A stretch of DNA of 64,000 bases from Oscillospiraceae bacterium (GCA_018380115.1 JAGZUF010000012.1:1-64000), one strand, 5' to 3'; numbered from the stretch's first letter, positions 16,927 to 26,280 are shown. Notes: a model not told the origin generated them from the sequence alone. Made by a program: numbers and translations.

Positions 16927-17492
16927 CACTCAGCAATTTTTGGCGATTTCAGATATTGAGCTGCCAGAAGGCCGCCAAGGCCGATGCAAAGCCCCGCCAG
17001 CATCCCCAAGGCCGCATATTTCTTTTTCGGTGATTCCTCTACCGACTCCGACATATCCTCTGCCTCTTTAGAAAGCTTAGCCTCTGTATATTCACGGCTG
17101 AGATAATCTTCCGCTTTGTCTAAAATCACATTTTGGAAATCCAAAGCGCTTTGCTCACTTGCCGCGCTCACTCTAACTTTGACATTGCGTCCCATAGAGG
17201 AAAACGAATAACCATACTCTGATTCTTTTGCTTCTTTTACGATTTCTTTCAGCTCATCATCTGTCGAAAGCAGCGTAGAAAGGACGTCTGCCAATGTTCT
17301 CTCCAGCAGATAACCCTCTTCCCCTTTTTGCTCCGAGACATGCACACTGTATGTCACAGACGAATTCCAGACAGGCACCGGCTCTTTCACCAGCATCATC
17401 ATGCCTGCCGCGCCAAATGCGGCACACAAAAGCGGGATCCATATTTTTCGTCCAAGATACTTTATAACAGAAAAAATATCTATTTTTCTCAT
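16926..17492 (-). CDS. Wzz/YveK-type chain-length determinant-like protein
   Basis: This 188-residue protein has one membrane segment near the N-terminus (IWIPLLCAAFGAAGMMML) and one near the C-terminus (YAALGMLAGLCIGLGGLLAA). The intervening loop contains a probable coiled helix (ESALDFQNVILDKAEDYL region). This is the topology of Wzz/CapA modulators of chain length. No BY-kinase or cognate phosphatase gene is present in the operon, which is unusual for Gram-positive Wzy systems. The start at 17492 overlaps the preceding glycosyltransferase stop (ATGA). Confidence 0.75.
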   Translation of the reverse strand: MRKIDIFSVIKYLGRKIWIPLLCAAFGAAGMMMLVKEPVPVWNSSVTYSVHVSEQKGEEGYLLERTLADVLSTLLSTDDELKEIVKEAKESEYGYSFSSMGRNVKVRVSAASEQSALDFQNVILDKAEDYLSREYTEAKLSKEAEDMSESVEESPKKKYAALGMLAGLCIGLGGLLAAQYLKSPKIAE

Positions 17493-18595
17493 GAGAGGAA
17501 TTCCTTTCTCCTGGTGATATAGTAGTCTTGCAACCATTTCCCTGCAGAAGAGATGTCATACGTCTCCGGCAAAGCGCACGCTTTCTGCCGCTGCGCGTGC
17601 TGTATGGCATCAGCCCACACTTCCGCATTCTCAATAGAAAGCTGCCTTGCTGCCGGCGTCAGTACCACTTCTTTTGTCATTTTGTCGGAAAACAGGCACG
17701 GCAGCCCATTGGCCTGCGCTTCTAAAGCTACCACTGGCAGCCCTTCATAGAAGCTGGGCAGACAGAACACATCCATCGCACTGTACAGTTTATTTACGTC
17801 GGCACGAGCACCTGAAAAAATTATGCGGTCTGCCAGCCTCATTGTATTGGCTTGCTGTTTTACCGCCTTTTCCAATTCTCCTTCGCCCACCAGAAGCAGC
17901 CAGGCATCCTGCCTCTGCATTTTCAAATGTTCCATCATTTGCAATAAAAAGCTATGATTTTTAGCATAAGTAAAACGCCCCACATGGCCTGCCACAAAAG
18001 CTTCTTGCGGAATCCCCAGCTCTGCACGCAGGCGGCATCTCGCCGTTTCATCATAGGTAAATTTATTTGTGTCAATCGCGTTTGGCATCACATGCACACA
18101 GCCGCGCTCAAAGCAGCGGCTGCCATACATCCACCGCCCCGCTCTTTCGCCGCATGCAAAATAGTCTGTGGCAAAAAGCTTTGTAAAAGGGCGAAGCAGA
18201 TATTTTAAAAGTGTCTTCTTGCCTTCACCCCAGTGCGCTGTGGAATGGCTGTGACAAATGCGCACCGGCACACCGGCACGCCAAGCTGCAAACAGCGGAA
18301 AAATGCATAAGGTATTGATATGTGCGTGCACAATGATGTAACGATTTTCTTTGAACAGCGCATGCAGCTTTTTTAAATAAGGAAAAAGAGTCTGATAAGC
18401 CGGCACTACATATACACGAGCTCCCATTTTCTCCAAATCTTGCGGAAAGGAAGCAGTAGAATCCTCGTCTACAAAAAAATCGAATTGCACTTTGGCGTGG
18501 TCTACTGTACGATAATAGTTATACACGACATTTTCTACACCACCTGCGGCCATTTTTCCAATGACCTGTGCAATTCGAATGGGTTCCTGCTGCAT
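17489..18595 (-). CDS. Family 4 glycosyltransferase (EpsF-like)
   Basis: This 368-residue GT-B glycosyltransferase starts IRIAQVIGKMAAGGVENVVYNY, the classic GGVE acceptor-loop start of EpsF/CapM-type enzymes. The donor domain contains GHVGRFTYAKNHSFLLQM and PSFYEGLPVVALEAQANGLP, with the EX7E pair in EGLPVVALE. As the second gene of the operon, right after the initiating transferase, it may add the second sugar of the repeat. AAGGAGC precedes the start. Confidence 0.88.
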   Translation of the reverse strand: MQQEPIRIAQVIGKMAAGGVENVVYNYYRTVDHAKVQFDFFVDEDSTASFPQDLEKMGARVYVVPAYQTLFPYLKKLHALFKENRYIIVHAHINTLCIFPLFAAWRAGVPVRICHSHSTAHWGEGKKTLLKYLLRPFTKLFATDYFACGERAGRWMYGSRCFERGCVHVMPNAIDTNKFTYDETARCRLRAELGIPQEAFVAGHVGRFTYAKNHSFLLQMMEHLKMQRQDAWLLLVGEGELEKAVKQQANTMRLADRIIFSGARADVNKLYSAMDVFCLPSFYEGLPVVALEAQANGLPCLFSDKMTKEVVLTPAARQLSIENAEVWADAIQHAQRQKACALPETYDISSAGKWLQDYYITRRKEFLS

Positions 18596-18596
18596 G

Positions 18597-20009
18597 TCAA
18601 TAAGCTCCTTTTCCGTTAAGCACCACGCCTACTGTTTTCCACAATATTTCCATATCAGTCCAGAAGCTCTGCTCTTCTACATACTTCAAATCCAGCTTCA
18701 TCCATTCTTCAAAGCTTACATCACTGCGCCCACTGATTTGCCAATAACAGGTAAGGCCGGGTTTTACCGCAAGACGACCCCAAGCCCAATCGCTATATTG
18801 CGCCACCTCACGTGGAAGTGGCGGCCTGGGGCCTACAATACTCATATCACCTTTTAGAACATTAAAAAGCTGTGGCAATTCATCAATACTGGTTTTTCTA
18901 ATCCATTTTCCTACTTTTGTAATTCGAGGGTCTTCTGCCATCTTAAAAACTGGGCCGTCTGCTTCGTTCATACTTTCCAGTTCCTTCAAGCGGCTCTCCG
19001 CATCCTGATACATACTGCGGAATTTATACATCAAAAATTCTTTCCCATTTTTTCCAACACGTATTTGTTTAAATATGATAGGTCCAGGACTTCCCCGATA
19101 AATCAAAACAGCTGTCACTAACATCAGAGGCGATAAAAGTATCAAACCCAATAGGGCTATTACAATATCCATTCCTCTTTTGATAAAATCCCAGGCAATA
19201 CCTTTGCTTGGGCTGCTTCGGACATTGATCAGTTTGATCTTGCCGACATGCTCGATCGTAGGAACGCTGGGGATAAAATCATTATACGCCGGTATCACAG
19301 ATGCCTTTACGCCGTATCTGCCGCAAATAGAAATAATTTCACCGATTTTTTCATATCCGGCATTCTGCATTCCGATAATTACTTCATCTACAGTGTGCTG
19401 ACCCAGAAAGTTTCGTAGTACATCATAATTACCAAGATAAGGTGACATATTTTCACATTTTTCCGAAGCAATATTCCCAAGTATCACACAGCCGTATTGC
19501 GGATTGCACTGAATTTCTTTCCAATAATTTTCCGCCAATTTGCTGGAGCCCAAAACCAGCAGATACTTTGTGTTATACCCCCGTCTTCTATAATATCGTA
19601 GAAGTGACCGTAAAACGATGCGCTTTGCGCTGACAAAAAAGGTGGAAAAAACAAAAAACATGAAGATTGCAAGGCGGGAAAAATCTGCAAAGCGCGTGAC
19701 ATACAAAAGCGCCGTGAGAACAGACACGCCCACGGCGTTTACCGTAAAAATCACCGCCAGCTCCCGCCCCTGAGACTGGAAGCGGTAGGAGCCGTACAGC
19801 CTGGCAGCGTAGAACACCACCACAAGCACCACAGCATACACCGCGGCAATTTCAAAATATTTGCGGTTCCACGCAAGCTGCAGCGCAGGCGCAATACCGT
19901 ACATGATGTCAAAGCGGATATAGGTAGCCAGCAGGTAGGCGCAGAATACCAAAGCCGCATCCAGCAGCATATTGATGATATTCAGGATAGACTGATTTCT
20001 GCGTATCAT
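18597..20009 (-). CDS. Undecaprenyl-phosphate sugar-1-phosphate transferase (WbaP/CpsE family)
   Basis: This 470-residue polyprenyl-phosphate hexose-1-phosphate transferase starts repeat-unit synthesis. Its N-terminal third holds about four transmembrane segments. A CoA-binding-like Rossmann domain follows (LLVLGSSKLAENYWKEI). The C-terminal catalytic domain has KRGMDIVIALLGLILLSPL, FKQIRVGKNGKEFLMYKFRSM, and DELPQLFNVLKGDMSIVGPRPP, which holds the catalytic Asp-Glu. Forty-six more codons are open upstream, but ATG 20009 has AGAGGAAG at the right distance and begins at the standard MIRRNQSILNIINMLLD. It is the first gene after the operon promoter. The sugar (Glc, Gal or a GlcNAc type) is not predictable here. 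Confidence 0.9.
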   Translation of the reverse strand: MIRRNQSILNIINMLLDAALVFCAYLLATYIRFDIMYGIAPALQLAWNRKYFEIAAVYAVVLVVVFYAARLYGSYRFQSQGRELAVIFTVNAVGVSVLTALLYVTRFADFSRLAIFMFFVFSTFFVSAKRIVLRSLLRYYRRRGYNTKYLLVLGSSKLAENYWKEIQCNPQYGCVILGNIASEKCENMSPYLGNYDVLRNFLGQHTVDEVIIGMQNAGYEKIGEIISICGRYGVKASVIPAYNDFIPSVPTIEHVGKIKLINVRSSPSKGIAWDFIKRGMDIVIALLGLILLSPLMLVTAVLIYRGSPGPIIFKQIRVGKNGKEFLMYKFRSMYQDAESRLKELESMNEADGPVFKMAEDPRITKVGKWIRKTSIDELPQLFNVLKGDMSIVGPRPPLPREVAQYSDWAWGRLAVKPGLTCYWQISGRSDVSFEEWMKLDLKYVEEQSFWTDMEILWKTVGVVLNGKGAY

Positions 20010-20091
20010 GGCCACTTCCTCTTTCCGAAAATGGGTTTTATCATCCTTCTGCAATGATATGCGAAATTTCGACACACTTATAAGTATGGTT

Positions 20092-20120
20092 ATTATACTA
20101 CATATGGCAGGGTTTGTCCA
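20092..20120 (-). promoter_or_regulatory. Sigma-A-type promoter of the polysaccharide operon
   Basis: On the minus strand, TGGACA (-35, 20120-20115) and a perfect TATAAT (-10, 20097-20092) are 17 bp apart. This places transcription start about 75 bp before the WbaP-like start. All 17 polysaccharide genes downstream are on the same strand with short or overlapping junctions. Confidence 0.75.
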
Positions 20121-20232
20121 ACCAGCGGGCAGACACGGCATCTCCAAATTTTTTGTATGATGCCTGTATCATTTTTTAGGATACCCTTTTTTCGTAACAA
20201 AACTGTAAAGAAAAAATAAAAGTTTACAGAAA

Positions 20233-20283
20233 ATCACAGCCCCTGGCCGGCAGCATTCGGTTTGCCTTGCCCGGGGCTGTGAT
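20233..20283 (-). terminator. Terminator of the LacI-regulated sugar operon
   Basis: Arms ATCACAGCCCC (20233-20243) and GGGGCTGTGAT (20273-20283) pair with further GC pairing inside the loop. On the minus strand a T-rich stretch follows. It lies about 55 bp beyond the LarA-like stop and upstream of the polysaccharide promoter, insulating the two units. Confidence 0.75.
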
Positions 20284-20338
20284 AGCCTTCTGATTTATCT
20301 GCTACTTTATAAGGCAGGCGCCTCGCCCGCCGCTGGGC

Positions 20339-21835
20339 TTATCCCCCGCAGGGATAAGCAGGGGCATTGTCACGTATGTGGCTGTTGAGGGCAGGGTCCT
20401 CCATACACAGGTGCACCGCTGTTGTCGTAAACGTCTGCGGCAGCGCCAGAATATTCGGCTCATACCCTACATATTTTTTCTTCGCATCCTCCAGAGCCTC
20501 TTCAAACGTCGCGCGTGTCTTTAACCCCATTCCGCGCGCGATGCCCGGTTCTCGGGCGCCCACGATATAAATTGCGCTCGTGTGCTCTTCCGCAAGATGC
20601 CCGCAACTCATCATGCTGAACCCATGGAATGGGTGGAATGCATTGCAGTACCGGTATTTGCGGATATATTCCTCATTGGTGGCAAAATATTCTCCGTAGC
20701 GGTTCATATCCGGCAGAATATTCATGGAATCGTGCTGGAACATCTCATAAAGCTCTCTCAGATACGGCCAGCGCTCCTCGTGGAACCATCCGTCGCAGAT
20801 ACTCGACACGATGAATACACATCTGTCTGCCAGCACCCGCTTATGCCGGATCACCTGCGCCGAAAGCGCCTGCATCATCTGGATAGGGTTCGTTCCCATT
20901 CCATCCCCATAGTGAAAATTCGTTGGCATCCCAAACACAACCACATCATATTTCTTTTTCGCCCAGTGTACATAGGTGCGTTTGTCTGCCGTTTTCCAGC
21001 TCACAGGCTGTACTTCTTTCGCCCAGCCGGAGTTCACCTCTATCTGGCGGTTTTTTGTATCCAGCACTGCATCGCAGCAGAAAAATTTTTTACCCATCTT
21101 CTCTTCCATGTACATGCCCTGCTGGTCGAACTTATGCCGCATCTCACTGCTGGTGCTCACTGGCACAAAATCCTGCCTGTGCATCACCTGCGGCACATGG
21201 TGTGCCGAGATGCTGCGCCAGTGCGTGATGCCTGTAGCGCAGTGCTTGTAACCACCCGAATATCCCCCATACGGGTTGCCCTGTGTATGCCCAATGAGGA
21301 TAGCCACATCCGCGTCGTACACATATTTGTTCAGAATAACATGATCCCCCTGCGGCGTATAGCCAAGGTCTACAAGATGCTCATAGTCTTCTGAATCGTG
21401 GCTCGTTATCTGCCCTGTGGGGTAGAATTCGCTGAACAGTTCCGGCCCGAGAATCGTCTTCATCTCTGGCACTGTCGCGCGCGGGTGCAGCCCGTTCGAG
21501 AACAGCAGCAGTATGTCTTTCTTTTCCACTCCTGCGGCATACAGCTCGTCCAGACATGCACGGATGGCCACCTTGCGGTGGCTGGTGGGCTGGTTGCCAC
21601 CCTTGACAATATCCGGTATCACAAATACCACTGTACTTCCCTTATGGGCCAATGTTTTCAGCGGCGGCATACCAATGGGGCTGCGGATACTTTTCACTGT
21701 TGCCTCATACAGCGCCTGCCATGTCTGTTCAATACACGGCGGGTCGGCCACAGTCTGTCCGGGAATAAATACGTCTGTGCTGTCTGGTAATTCTGCCACC
21801 ATCGTGCCGTGTCCATATTCAAAATTAAGTTTCAT
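20339..21835 (-). CDS. LarA-family (nickel-pincer) racemase/epimerase
   Basis: This 498-residue protein belongs to the LarA/DUF2088 family. The N-terminal domain contains GSTVVFVIPDIVKGGNQPTS, followed by LDELYAAGVEKKDILLLFSNGLH and DVAILIGHTQGNPYGGYSGG. The Lys and His of GYKHCATGITHW and SAHHVPQVMHR sit where LarA binds its nickel-pincer nucleotide. LarA homologues racemise or epimerise alpha-hydroxy acids, including sugar acids. No larB, larC or larE cofactor genes lie in the window, so the cofactor must come from elsewhere or be absent. As the last gene of a sugar operon it may act on an aldonate or a lactate-like product. The reaction is unknown. Confidence 0.75.
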   Translation of the reverse strand: MKLNFEYGHGTMVAELPDSTDVFIPGQTVADPPCIEQTWQALYEATVKSIRSPIGMPPLKTLAHKGSTVVFVIPDIVKGGNQPTSHRKVAIRACLDELYAAGVEKKDILLLFSNGLHPRATVPEMKTILGPELFSEFYPTGQITSHDSEDYEHLVDLGYTPQGDHVILNKYVYDADVAILIGHTQGNPYGGYSGGYKHCATGITHWRSISAHHVPQVMHRQDFVPVSTSSEMRHKFDQQGMYMEEKMGKKFFCCDAVLDTKNRQIEVNSGWAKEVQPVSWKTADKRTYVHWAKKKYDVVVFGMPTNFHYGDGMGTNPIQMMQALSAQVIRHKRVLADRCVFIVSSICDGWFHEERWPYLRELYEMFQHDSMNILPDMNRYGEYFATNEEYIRKYRYCNAFHPFHGFSMMSCGHLAEEHTSAIYIVGAREPGIARGMGLKTRATFEEALEDAKKKYVGYEPNILALPQTFTTTAVHLCMEDPALNSHIRDNAPAYPCGG

Positions 21836-21844
21836 GCCGCTTCC

Positions 21845-22690
21845 TCACTTTCCCAGATAGGTATGGATAATCTCAAGATATTCTTCCGGGTAAAAGCCGA
21901 TATCACCAGAAAAGCGTGTCAAGGCGATCAACCCGCCGCTAATCTCCGGAATAGATGCCAGCATAGCTGCATTATCTGCTTTCAGCCCGCCTCCGTATAC
22001 CACGTCCAACCCATCCGTCTGCTCCTTTATAAATTTGGCAGCTTTTTCAATGTACGGCCTGTCTGCAGGTGTTTTGCCCGGCCCGATGCTCCAAATGGGC
22101 TCGTATGCTATCACCACACGGCTTCTATCTACACCTGCCAGACCAACTGTCAACTGCTCACCAAGCACCTGACGCCAGCGTGCCTGCTGGGCACTGTTCT
22201 CGCCAACACAGTACAGTACGGAAAGTCCTGCTGCCTGTGCAGCTCTTATCTCTTGATTCATCAGGACGTTCACCGCAGCAGAAGCCCTTTCATCCGTTAC
22301 CCCCGCAGACGCCAACACGCCCAGCCTATCTGCGCGTTCTTCACAATGGCCAACCAGAACGCTTTCACAGCCCAATTGCACCATTGCATTGCCTGTACGA
22401 TTGGTCGTAAAAGCTCCGAAATTTCCCTCAAGAGAAGTGTCATCACGGTATATCCCCTGACAGCCCAACTTCACCGGGCTGCCCTCGGTTTTCGCCGCAG
22501 CGGCGCTGAGGATATGTGCTTCGGGGAAATACATCACAAATTCTGCCTCCCCTGCGCTATAAGCTCTCAGTCTCTCCTGCGTGCGTTCTACTATGGCACG
22601 CCCCCATCCTGCAGCTGGGGCCAGCCGGTTCACACCACCGTATTCCGGCGCAATGTCAAAACGCTTCAGGTTTAAGAAGATATGCTTCAT
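21845..22690 (-). CDS. Divergent triosephosphate isomerase-family protein
   Basis: This 281-residue TIM-fold protein keeps the catalytic set: Asn7 and Lys9 in LNLKRFD, His115 in GHCEER, Glu197 in AYEPIWSIGPG, and the phosphate-binding YGGGL. The surrounding sequence departs from housekeeping TpiA (for example LNLKRFD replaces the usual GNWKMN), so it is a specialised paralogue. It would interconvert dihydroxyacetone phosphate and glyceraldehyde 3-phosphate, or a related sugar phosphate, downstream of the aldolase in the same operon. The start follows AAAGGAG. Confidence 0.8.
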   Translation of the reverse strand: MKHIFLNLKRFDIAPEYGGVNRLAPAAGWGRAIVERTQERLRAYSAGEAEFVMYFPEAHILSAAAAKTEGSPVKLGCQGIYRDDTSLEGNFGAFTTNRTGNAMVQLGCESVLVGHCEERADRLGVLASAGVTDERASAAVNVLMNQEIRAAQAAGLSVLYCVGENSAQQARWRQVLGEQLTVGLAGVDRSRVVIAYEPIWSIGPGKTPADRPYIEKAAKFIKEQTDGLDVVYGGGLKADNAAMLASIPEISGGLIALTRFSGDIGFYPEEYLEIIHTYLGK

Positions 22691-22705
22691 CTCAGTTATT
22701 CTCCT

Positions 22706-23869
22706 TTATTGAAAGCTGACGAAACGCGGTAGGTCGCCTACAAGCGGGCGGCACCATTCCCTGAAGCTCTGCGTTACACCATTGCCCGCTTCGTTGATAA
22801 ATGCGTCCGGCATTCTTTTTTCTGTCAGCATCACCTGTTCAATCGGGATCAGCACAGGTTTAACCTTGTAAGTACTGCTTTCACTGCGTTCAAAACCTAC
22901 CATCACACCAGTAGCGCCTTCACACGCGGCCTTTACAGCCTCGCGGCCAGCCAGCTCTGCCTCGATGCGGTCTGTCTCACTTTGCCACGCAATAGATGCT
23001 CGTCCCAGAATACCCGGCTTTTCGCTGCGGGCCTTGTATCCCAGTTTCTCTACAATAAGGCTCGACAAATAGGCAGACACATCACCAAAATATGTGGCAC
23101 GCCCCACTGCCATTACAGGTTTTACGATGGGCTCGCCTCTTTCGTCACACAGACCTTCACTCGCCACCACCACGCCACAGCCCTTTTGCGCAATAAGCCT
23201 CTGAACATCCTTGAGAAACTGCGTCTGGCTGAATACGCGCTCCGGCATATAAATCAAATCAGGCCCACCGGTGCCGCACTCTGTGGCCAATGCACTGGCC
23301 GCAGCCACCCAGCCGGCGCTGCGGCCCATTGCTTCTACCACTGCCACATGGATAGGCAGACCGCGCACATCGCAACACACTTCCGCTACACTACCGGCCA
23401 TATAACGCGCCGCGCTGCCATATCCAGGAGCATGATCCGTCACGGCAATATCATTATCCATCGTCTTTGGGATGCCCACCACCCGCACGTCTACACCCAG
23501 CCTGCGGCACGCTTCATACACCTTTCCACATGCGTCCATGCTGCCGTTTCCCCCGTTGAAGCACACGATGCCGATGCCATGCGTCTTCAGGCCCTGGGCA
23601 ATGGCATTGTAATCCTCTGGCTCTAGATGGTCCCGGCTGGTGCCGATGGCGGACGATGGGCTGTGCATCAACAGCTGAAGCTCCCGCTGCTGCACAGCGC
23701 CCAAATCAATGAACCGGCCCTTCGCTGCCGCCATGCTGCCGCCTTGTGCCCCATAAATATACTCGATTTCCGCATGGTGCTTGGCTTCCTGCACGGCGCC
23801 GTATAGGGAAGCGTTAAGTACGGCCGTGGGCGCACCGCCATGAATAATAAGGAGGTTCGTTTTTTTCAT
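22706..23869 (-). CDS. PfkA-family phosphofructokinase, probably PPi-dependent
   Basis: This 387-residue PfkA-superfamily enzyme has HGGAPTAVLNASL at the N-terminus, GGNGSMD at 106-112 and PKTMDND at 134-140. The latter supplies the catalytic Asp and, through Lys135, the residue that marks PPi-dependent enzymes; ATP enzymes have Gly there. The Asp usual in GGDGS is Asn and the next residue is Gly, a mixed signature, so the phosphoryl donor is not certain. It would phosphorylate fructose 6-phosphate, or a related ketose phosphate, made by the NagB-like step, for cleavage by the adjacent aldolase. GAAAGGAAAG precedes the start. Confidence 0.82.
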   Translation of the reverse strand: MKKTNLLIIHGGAPTAVLNASLYGAVQEAKHHAEIEYIYGAQGGSMAAAKGRFIDLGAVQQRELQLLMHSPSSAIGTSRDHLEPEDYNAIAQGLKTHGIGIVCFNGGNGSMDACGKVYEACRRLGVDVRVVGIPKTMDNDIAVTDHAPGYGSAARYMAGSVAEVCCDVRGLPIHVAVVEAMGRSAGWVAAASALATECGTGGPDLIYMPERVFSQTQFLKDVQRLIAQKGCGVVVASEGLCDERGEPIVKPVMAVGRATYFGDVSAYLSSLIVEKLGYKARSEKPGILGRASIAWQSETDRIEAELAGREAVKAACEGATGVMVGFERSESSTYKVKPVLIPIEQVMLTEKRMPDAFINEAGNGVTQSFREWCRPLVGDLPRFVSFQ

Positions 23870-23896
23870 ATATACCGGCTTTCCTTTCGTGCGCTT

Positions 23897-25054
23897 TCAA
23901 ATACCCGCTTTGCGGTAGCGTTGTGCCATTTCATCAAGGTTTACAGGCTCTACCAGCGGCGCCCTCCCTACACTACCGAATTCCACAATGAGCGCGCCTG
24001 CTGCCTCCTTTACACCGCGTTCAATGCAGCCACACACAGCACGCACGTCATCATCCGGCACACTGCCGTACATCACAGTGTCCATAATGGGTTCTAGGAA
24101 AGCGCGCGGGTCAAACTGTTCTGGCTTTGCCTGCAGCCTTTCGTAAATACCACCTATCGAGACACTGGCCTGCAGTACCGGTCTTTGTGCGAACAGTTCT
24201 TTCAGGTTGCGTGTCACTGCCAGGCGGATATCCGTATCCACATTGATCTTGCCGATGCCACAGGGGATGGCAGCTTTCAGCTGTTCCAGCGCAATTCCGT
24301 ATGTATTGACAAGCCGTCCACCCAATGCATTGATCTCTTCTACAATATAACCTGGCACAGTGGAAGATCCATGGCTTACCAGCACACAGAACAACCCTTC
24401 ATGCATCAAGCATTCGTGAATGGCTGTGGGTATCTCTTTGCGCAATTTTACATGCTTTCCTTTGGAAACGCCATGCATGGTGCCATAACTGATGGCCAAA
24501 GCATCCACACCGGTTTTCCGCACAAATTCCACTGCATCCAGTGGGTTTGTATAGGTACTAGTCTGGCTGAATACATGGTCTTCTACGCCGGCAAGGACAC
24601 CCAGCTCACCTTCTACAGAAACCCCGCGCTCATGGGCGTACTTTACCACTTCACGCGTCAGTTCGATATTCTCTTCAAAAGGAAGGCTGCTGCCGTCTAT
24701 CATCACCGATGTATATCCACCGGAGATAGCAGCCTTTACACTGTCCAAGTCACGTCCATGGTCCAAATGCAGAACTACTGGCACCGGGCTGTGTTCCCCA
24801 TATTTTTTCACGGCGGCCCCTATGTTGGCCGCGCCCTTTATTTTATCCTCCACCGTGCCGTTTACAAAATCCACCCGGCCTCCCATAAAGGAGTTGGCCA
24901 AGTCTGCCCCCTGCAAAACGGCGGGTGAGCGGAACATCTCATGTACTTCTATCGCGGCCTTCGCCTGCGCCACGGCGTTTACATTGAACGCGCCTTGGGC
25001 ATACCCATATTTCTGCGCCGCCTCCAATACGGGGCGCAGCGGCACTAAAGACAT
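23897..25054 (-). CDS. fba: Class II fructose-bisphosphate aldolase
   Basis: This 385-residue zinc-dependent aldolase begins MSLVPLRPVLEAAQKYGYAQGAF. It has the catalytic/zinc motif HLDHG (96-100), SYGTMHGVSKG with a zinc His, LVSHGSSTVPG, and the phosphate-binding GIGKINVDTD. It splits fructose 1,6-bisphosphate, or a related ketose bisphosphate, into two trioses. It is longer than GatY/KbaY types (about 285 residues) because of a C-terminal extension that includes YRKAGI. The frame is open far upstream, but AAGGGGG six bases before 25054 fixes the start. Confidence 0.9.
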   Translation of the reverse strand: MSLVPLRPVLEAAQKYGYAQGAFNVNAVAQAKAAIEVHEMFRSPAVLQGADLANSFMGGRVDFVNGTVEDKIKGAANIGAAVKKYGEHSPVPVVLHLDHGRDLDSVKAAISGGYTSVMIDGSSLPFEENIELTREVVKYAHERGVSVEGELGVLAGVEDHVFSQTSTYTNPLDAVEFVRKTGVDALAISYGTMHGVSKGKHVKLRKEIPTAIHECLMHEGLFCVLVSHGSSTVPGYIVEEINALGGRLVNTYGIALEQLKAAIPCGIGKINVDTDIRLAVTRNLKELFAQRPVLQASVSIGGIYERLQAKPEQFDPRAFLEPIMDTVMYGSVPDDDVRAVCGCIERGVKEAAGALIVEFGSVGRAPLVEPVNLDEMAQRYRKAGI

Positions 25055-25131
25055 AATAATCCCCCTTCTGTCGGCGGCGAAGGCCGCCGGGTTATATTCT
25101 ATTTTCTTCAGACGCTTTGCCAGGCAGACTC

Positions 25132-26280
25132 TTACGCGCTGTATACCACGGTACCACCTGCGATGGTGGTGCGCACCTGCAAGGCTTCGTCCAGCAGGAC
25201 CATATCTGCATCCATACCCCTGCGGATGCGCCCTTTGCGCTGTTCCATATGCAAGGCCACAGCAGGGTTTTCTGTCAAAAGCGGGAGCACTTCTTCCAGA
25301 GGGCGGCCTGTAAAGGCTGTCAGGTTGCGAAGCGCCTGGCCCGTAGTGAGGGTGCTGCCCGCACGCACACCGGTGGAGGCCAGTTTTGCGTCCCCCTGTT
25401 CCACCACCACATCGTTCACCCCTAGCGTATAGCGTCCATCCGGCAGGCCCGCCGCCATGATGCTGTCTGTAATAGCCACTACTCTGTTCCAGCCCTTGCA
25501 TTTTAGTAGCATGCGCACGGTGCCGGGGTGCAGATGACGTCCGTCGCAGATGGCCTCGCAGTAAGTGTTTGTCTCCAGCGCAGCACCCATGATAGCCGGA
25601 AAATGCTGGTGGAATAGCTTCATAGCATTGAAGGTATGGGTGATGCACCGCGCACCGTTTTCAACAGCCTGCATACTGGTCTCGTAATCTGCACCGGAAT
25701 GTCCAATAGCAACTACTACATCCCCGCTAATAGCCGCTATCATCTCCAGCACACCCTCTACTTCGGGGGCCACTGTAATATATTTCACAGCACCCTGCGC
25801 AGCCTTTTGATAGCGTTCAAAAAGGGCCGCGCTGCCCTTCTGTAAAAGATGCTCCGGCATGGCGCCCTTATATTCCGGCGAGAGGAATGGCCCCTCCAGA
25901 TGAACCCCCATCAGCTGTGCGCCATAGCCGCTTTCTTCCATAACAGCGCGTATGCACCTGATACAGCGCAGCGTCTGCTGCTCTGTGTCAGTAAGCACAC
26001 TTGCCAGCCATGCCGTCGTACCCTGTGAAGCAAAAAATGCCGCTATTTTTTTCAGCCCGGCCTCATCGGCGGCATTCACGTCCACCCCGGCTGCGCCGTG
26101 CGTATGGATATCGATAAAACCAGGAACAAGACGAAGACCCTCCGCCTTTATTTCTGTAGCATTTGCTCTTTTCAGTCTGGGGCCTATCTCGGTGATGCAG
26201 CCGTCACTGCACAAAACATCTGCCTTTTGAAATTTCCCTTCCAAATAGGTTTCCGCACCACATATCAACAGTTCTGCCAT
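25132..26280 (-). CDS. nagA: N-acetylglucosamine-6-phosphate deacetylase
   Basis: This 382-residue amidohydrolase has DIHTHGAAGVDV (His59 and His61), HLEGPFLSPEYKGA with the metal Glu, AIGHSGADYE, CITHTFNAM, and ITDSIMAAGLPDG containing the catalytic Asp. These are the NagA landmarks in order. It hydrolyses GlcNAc-6-phosphate to glucosamine-6-phosphate and acetate, feeding the NagB-like protein encoded just upstream. AGGAGAG precedes ATG 26280. A different N-acyl amino sugar phosphate is possible given the unusual transporter in this operon. Confidence 0.9.
   Translation of the reverse strand: MAELLICGAETYLEGKFQKADVLCSDGCITEIGPRLKRANATEIKAEGLRLVPGFIDIHTHGAAGVDVNAADEAGLKKIAAFFASQGTTAWLASVLTDTEQQTLRCIRCIRAVMEESGYGAQLMGVHLEGPFLSPEYKGAMPEHLLQKGSAALFERYQKAAQGAVKYITVAPEVEGVLEMIAAISGDVVVAIGHSGADYETSMQAVENGARCITHTFNAMKLFHQHFPAIMGAALETNTYCEAICDGRHLHPGTVRMLLKCKGWNRVVAITDSIMAAGLPDGRYTLGVNDVVVEQGDAKLASTGVRAGSTLTTGQALRNLTAFTGRPLEEVLPLLTENPAVALHMEQRKGRIRRGMDADMVLLDEALQVRTTIAGGTVVYSA

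Noticed and set aside
23897..25648. Aldolase fused to a long N-terminal extension
   Set aside because: The extra 198 codons are antisense-like, low in motifs and overlap nagA out of frame; AAGGGGG before 25054 marks the real start.
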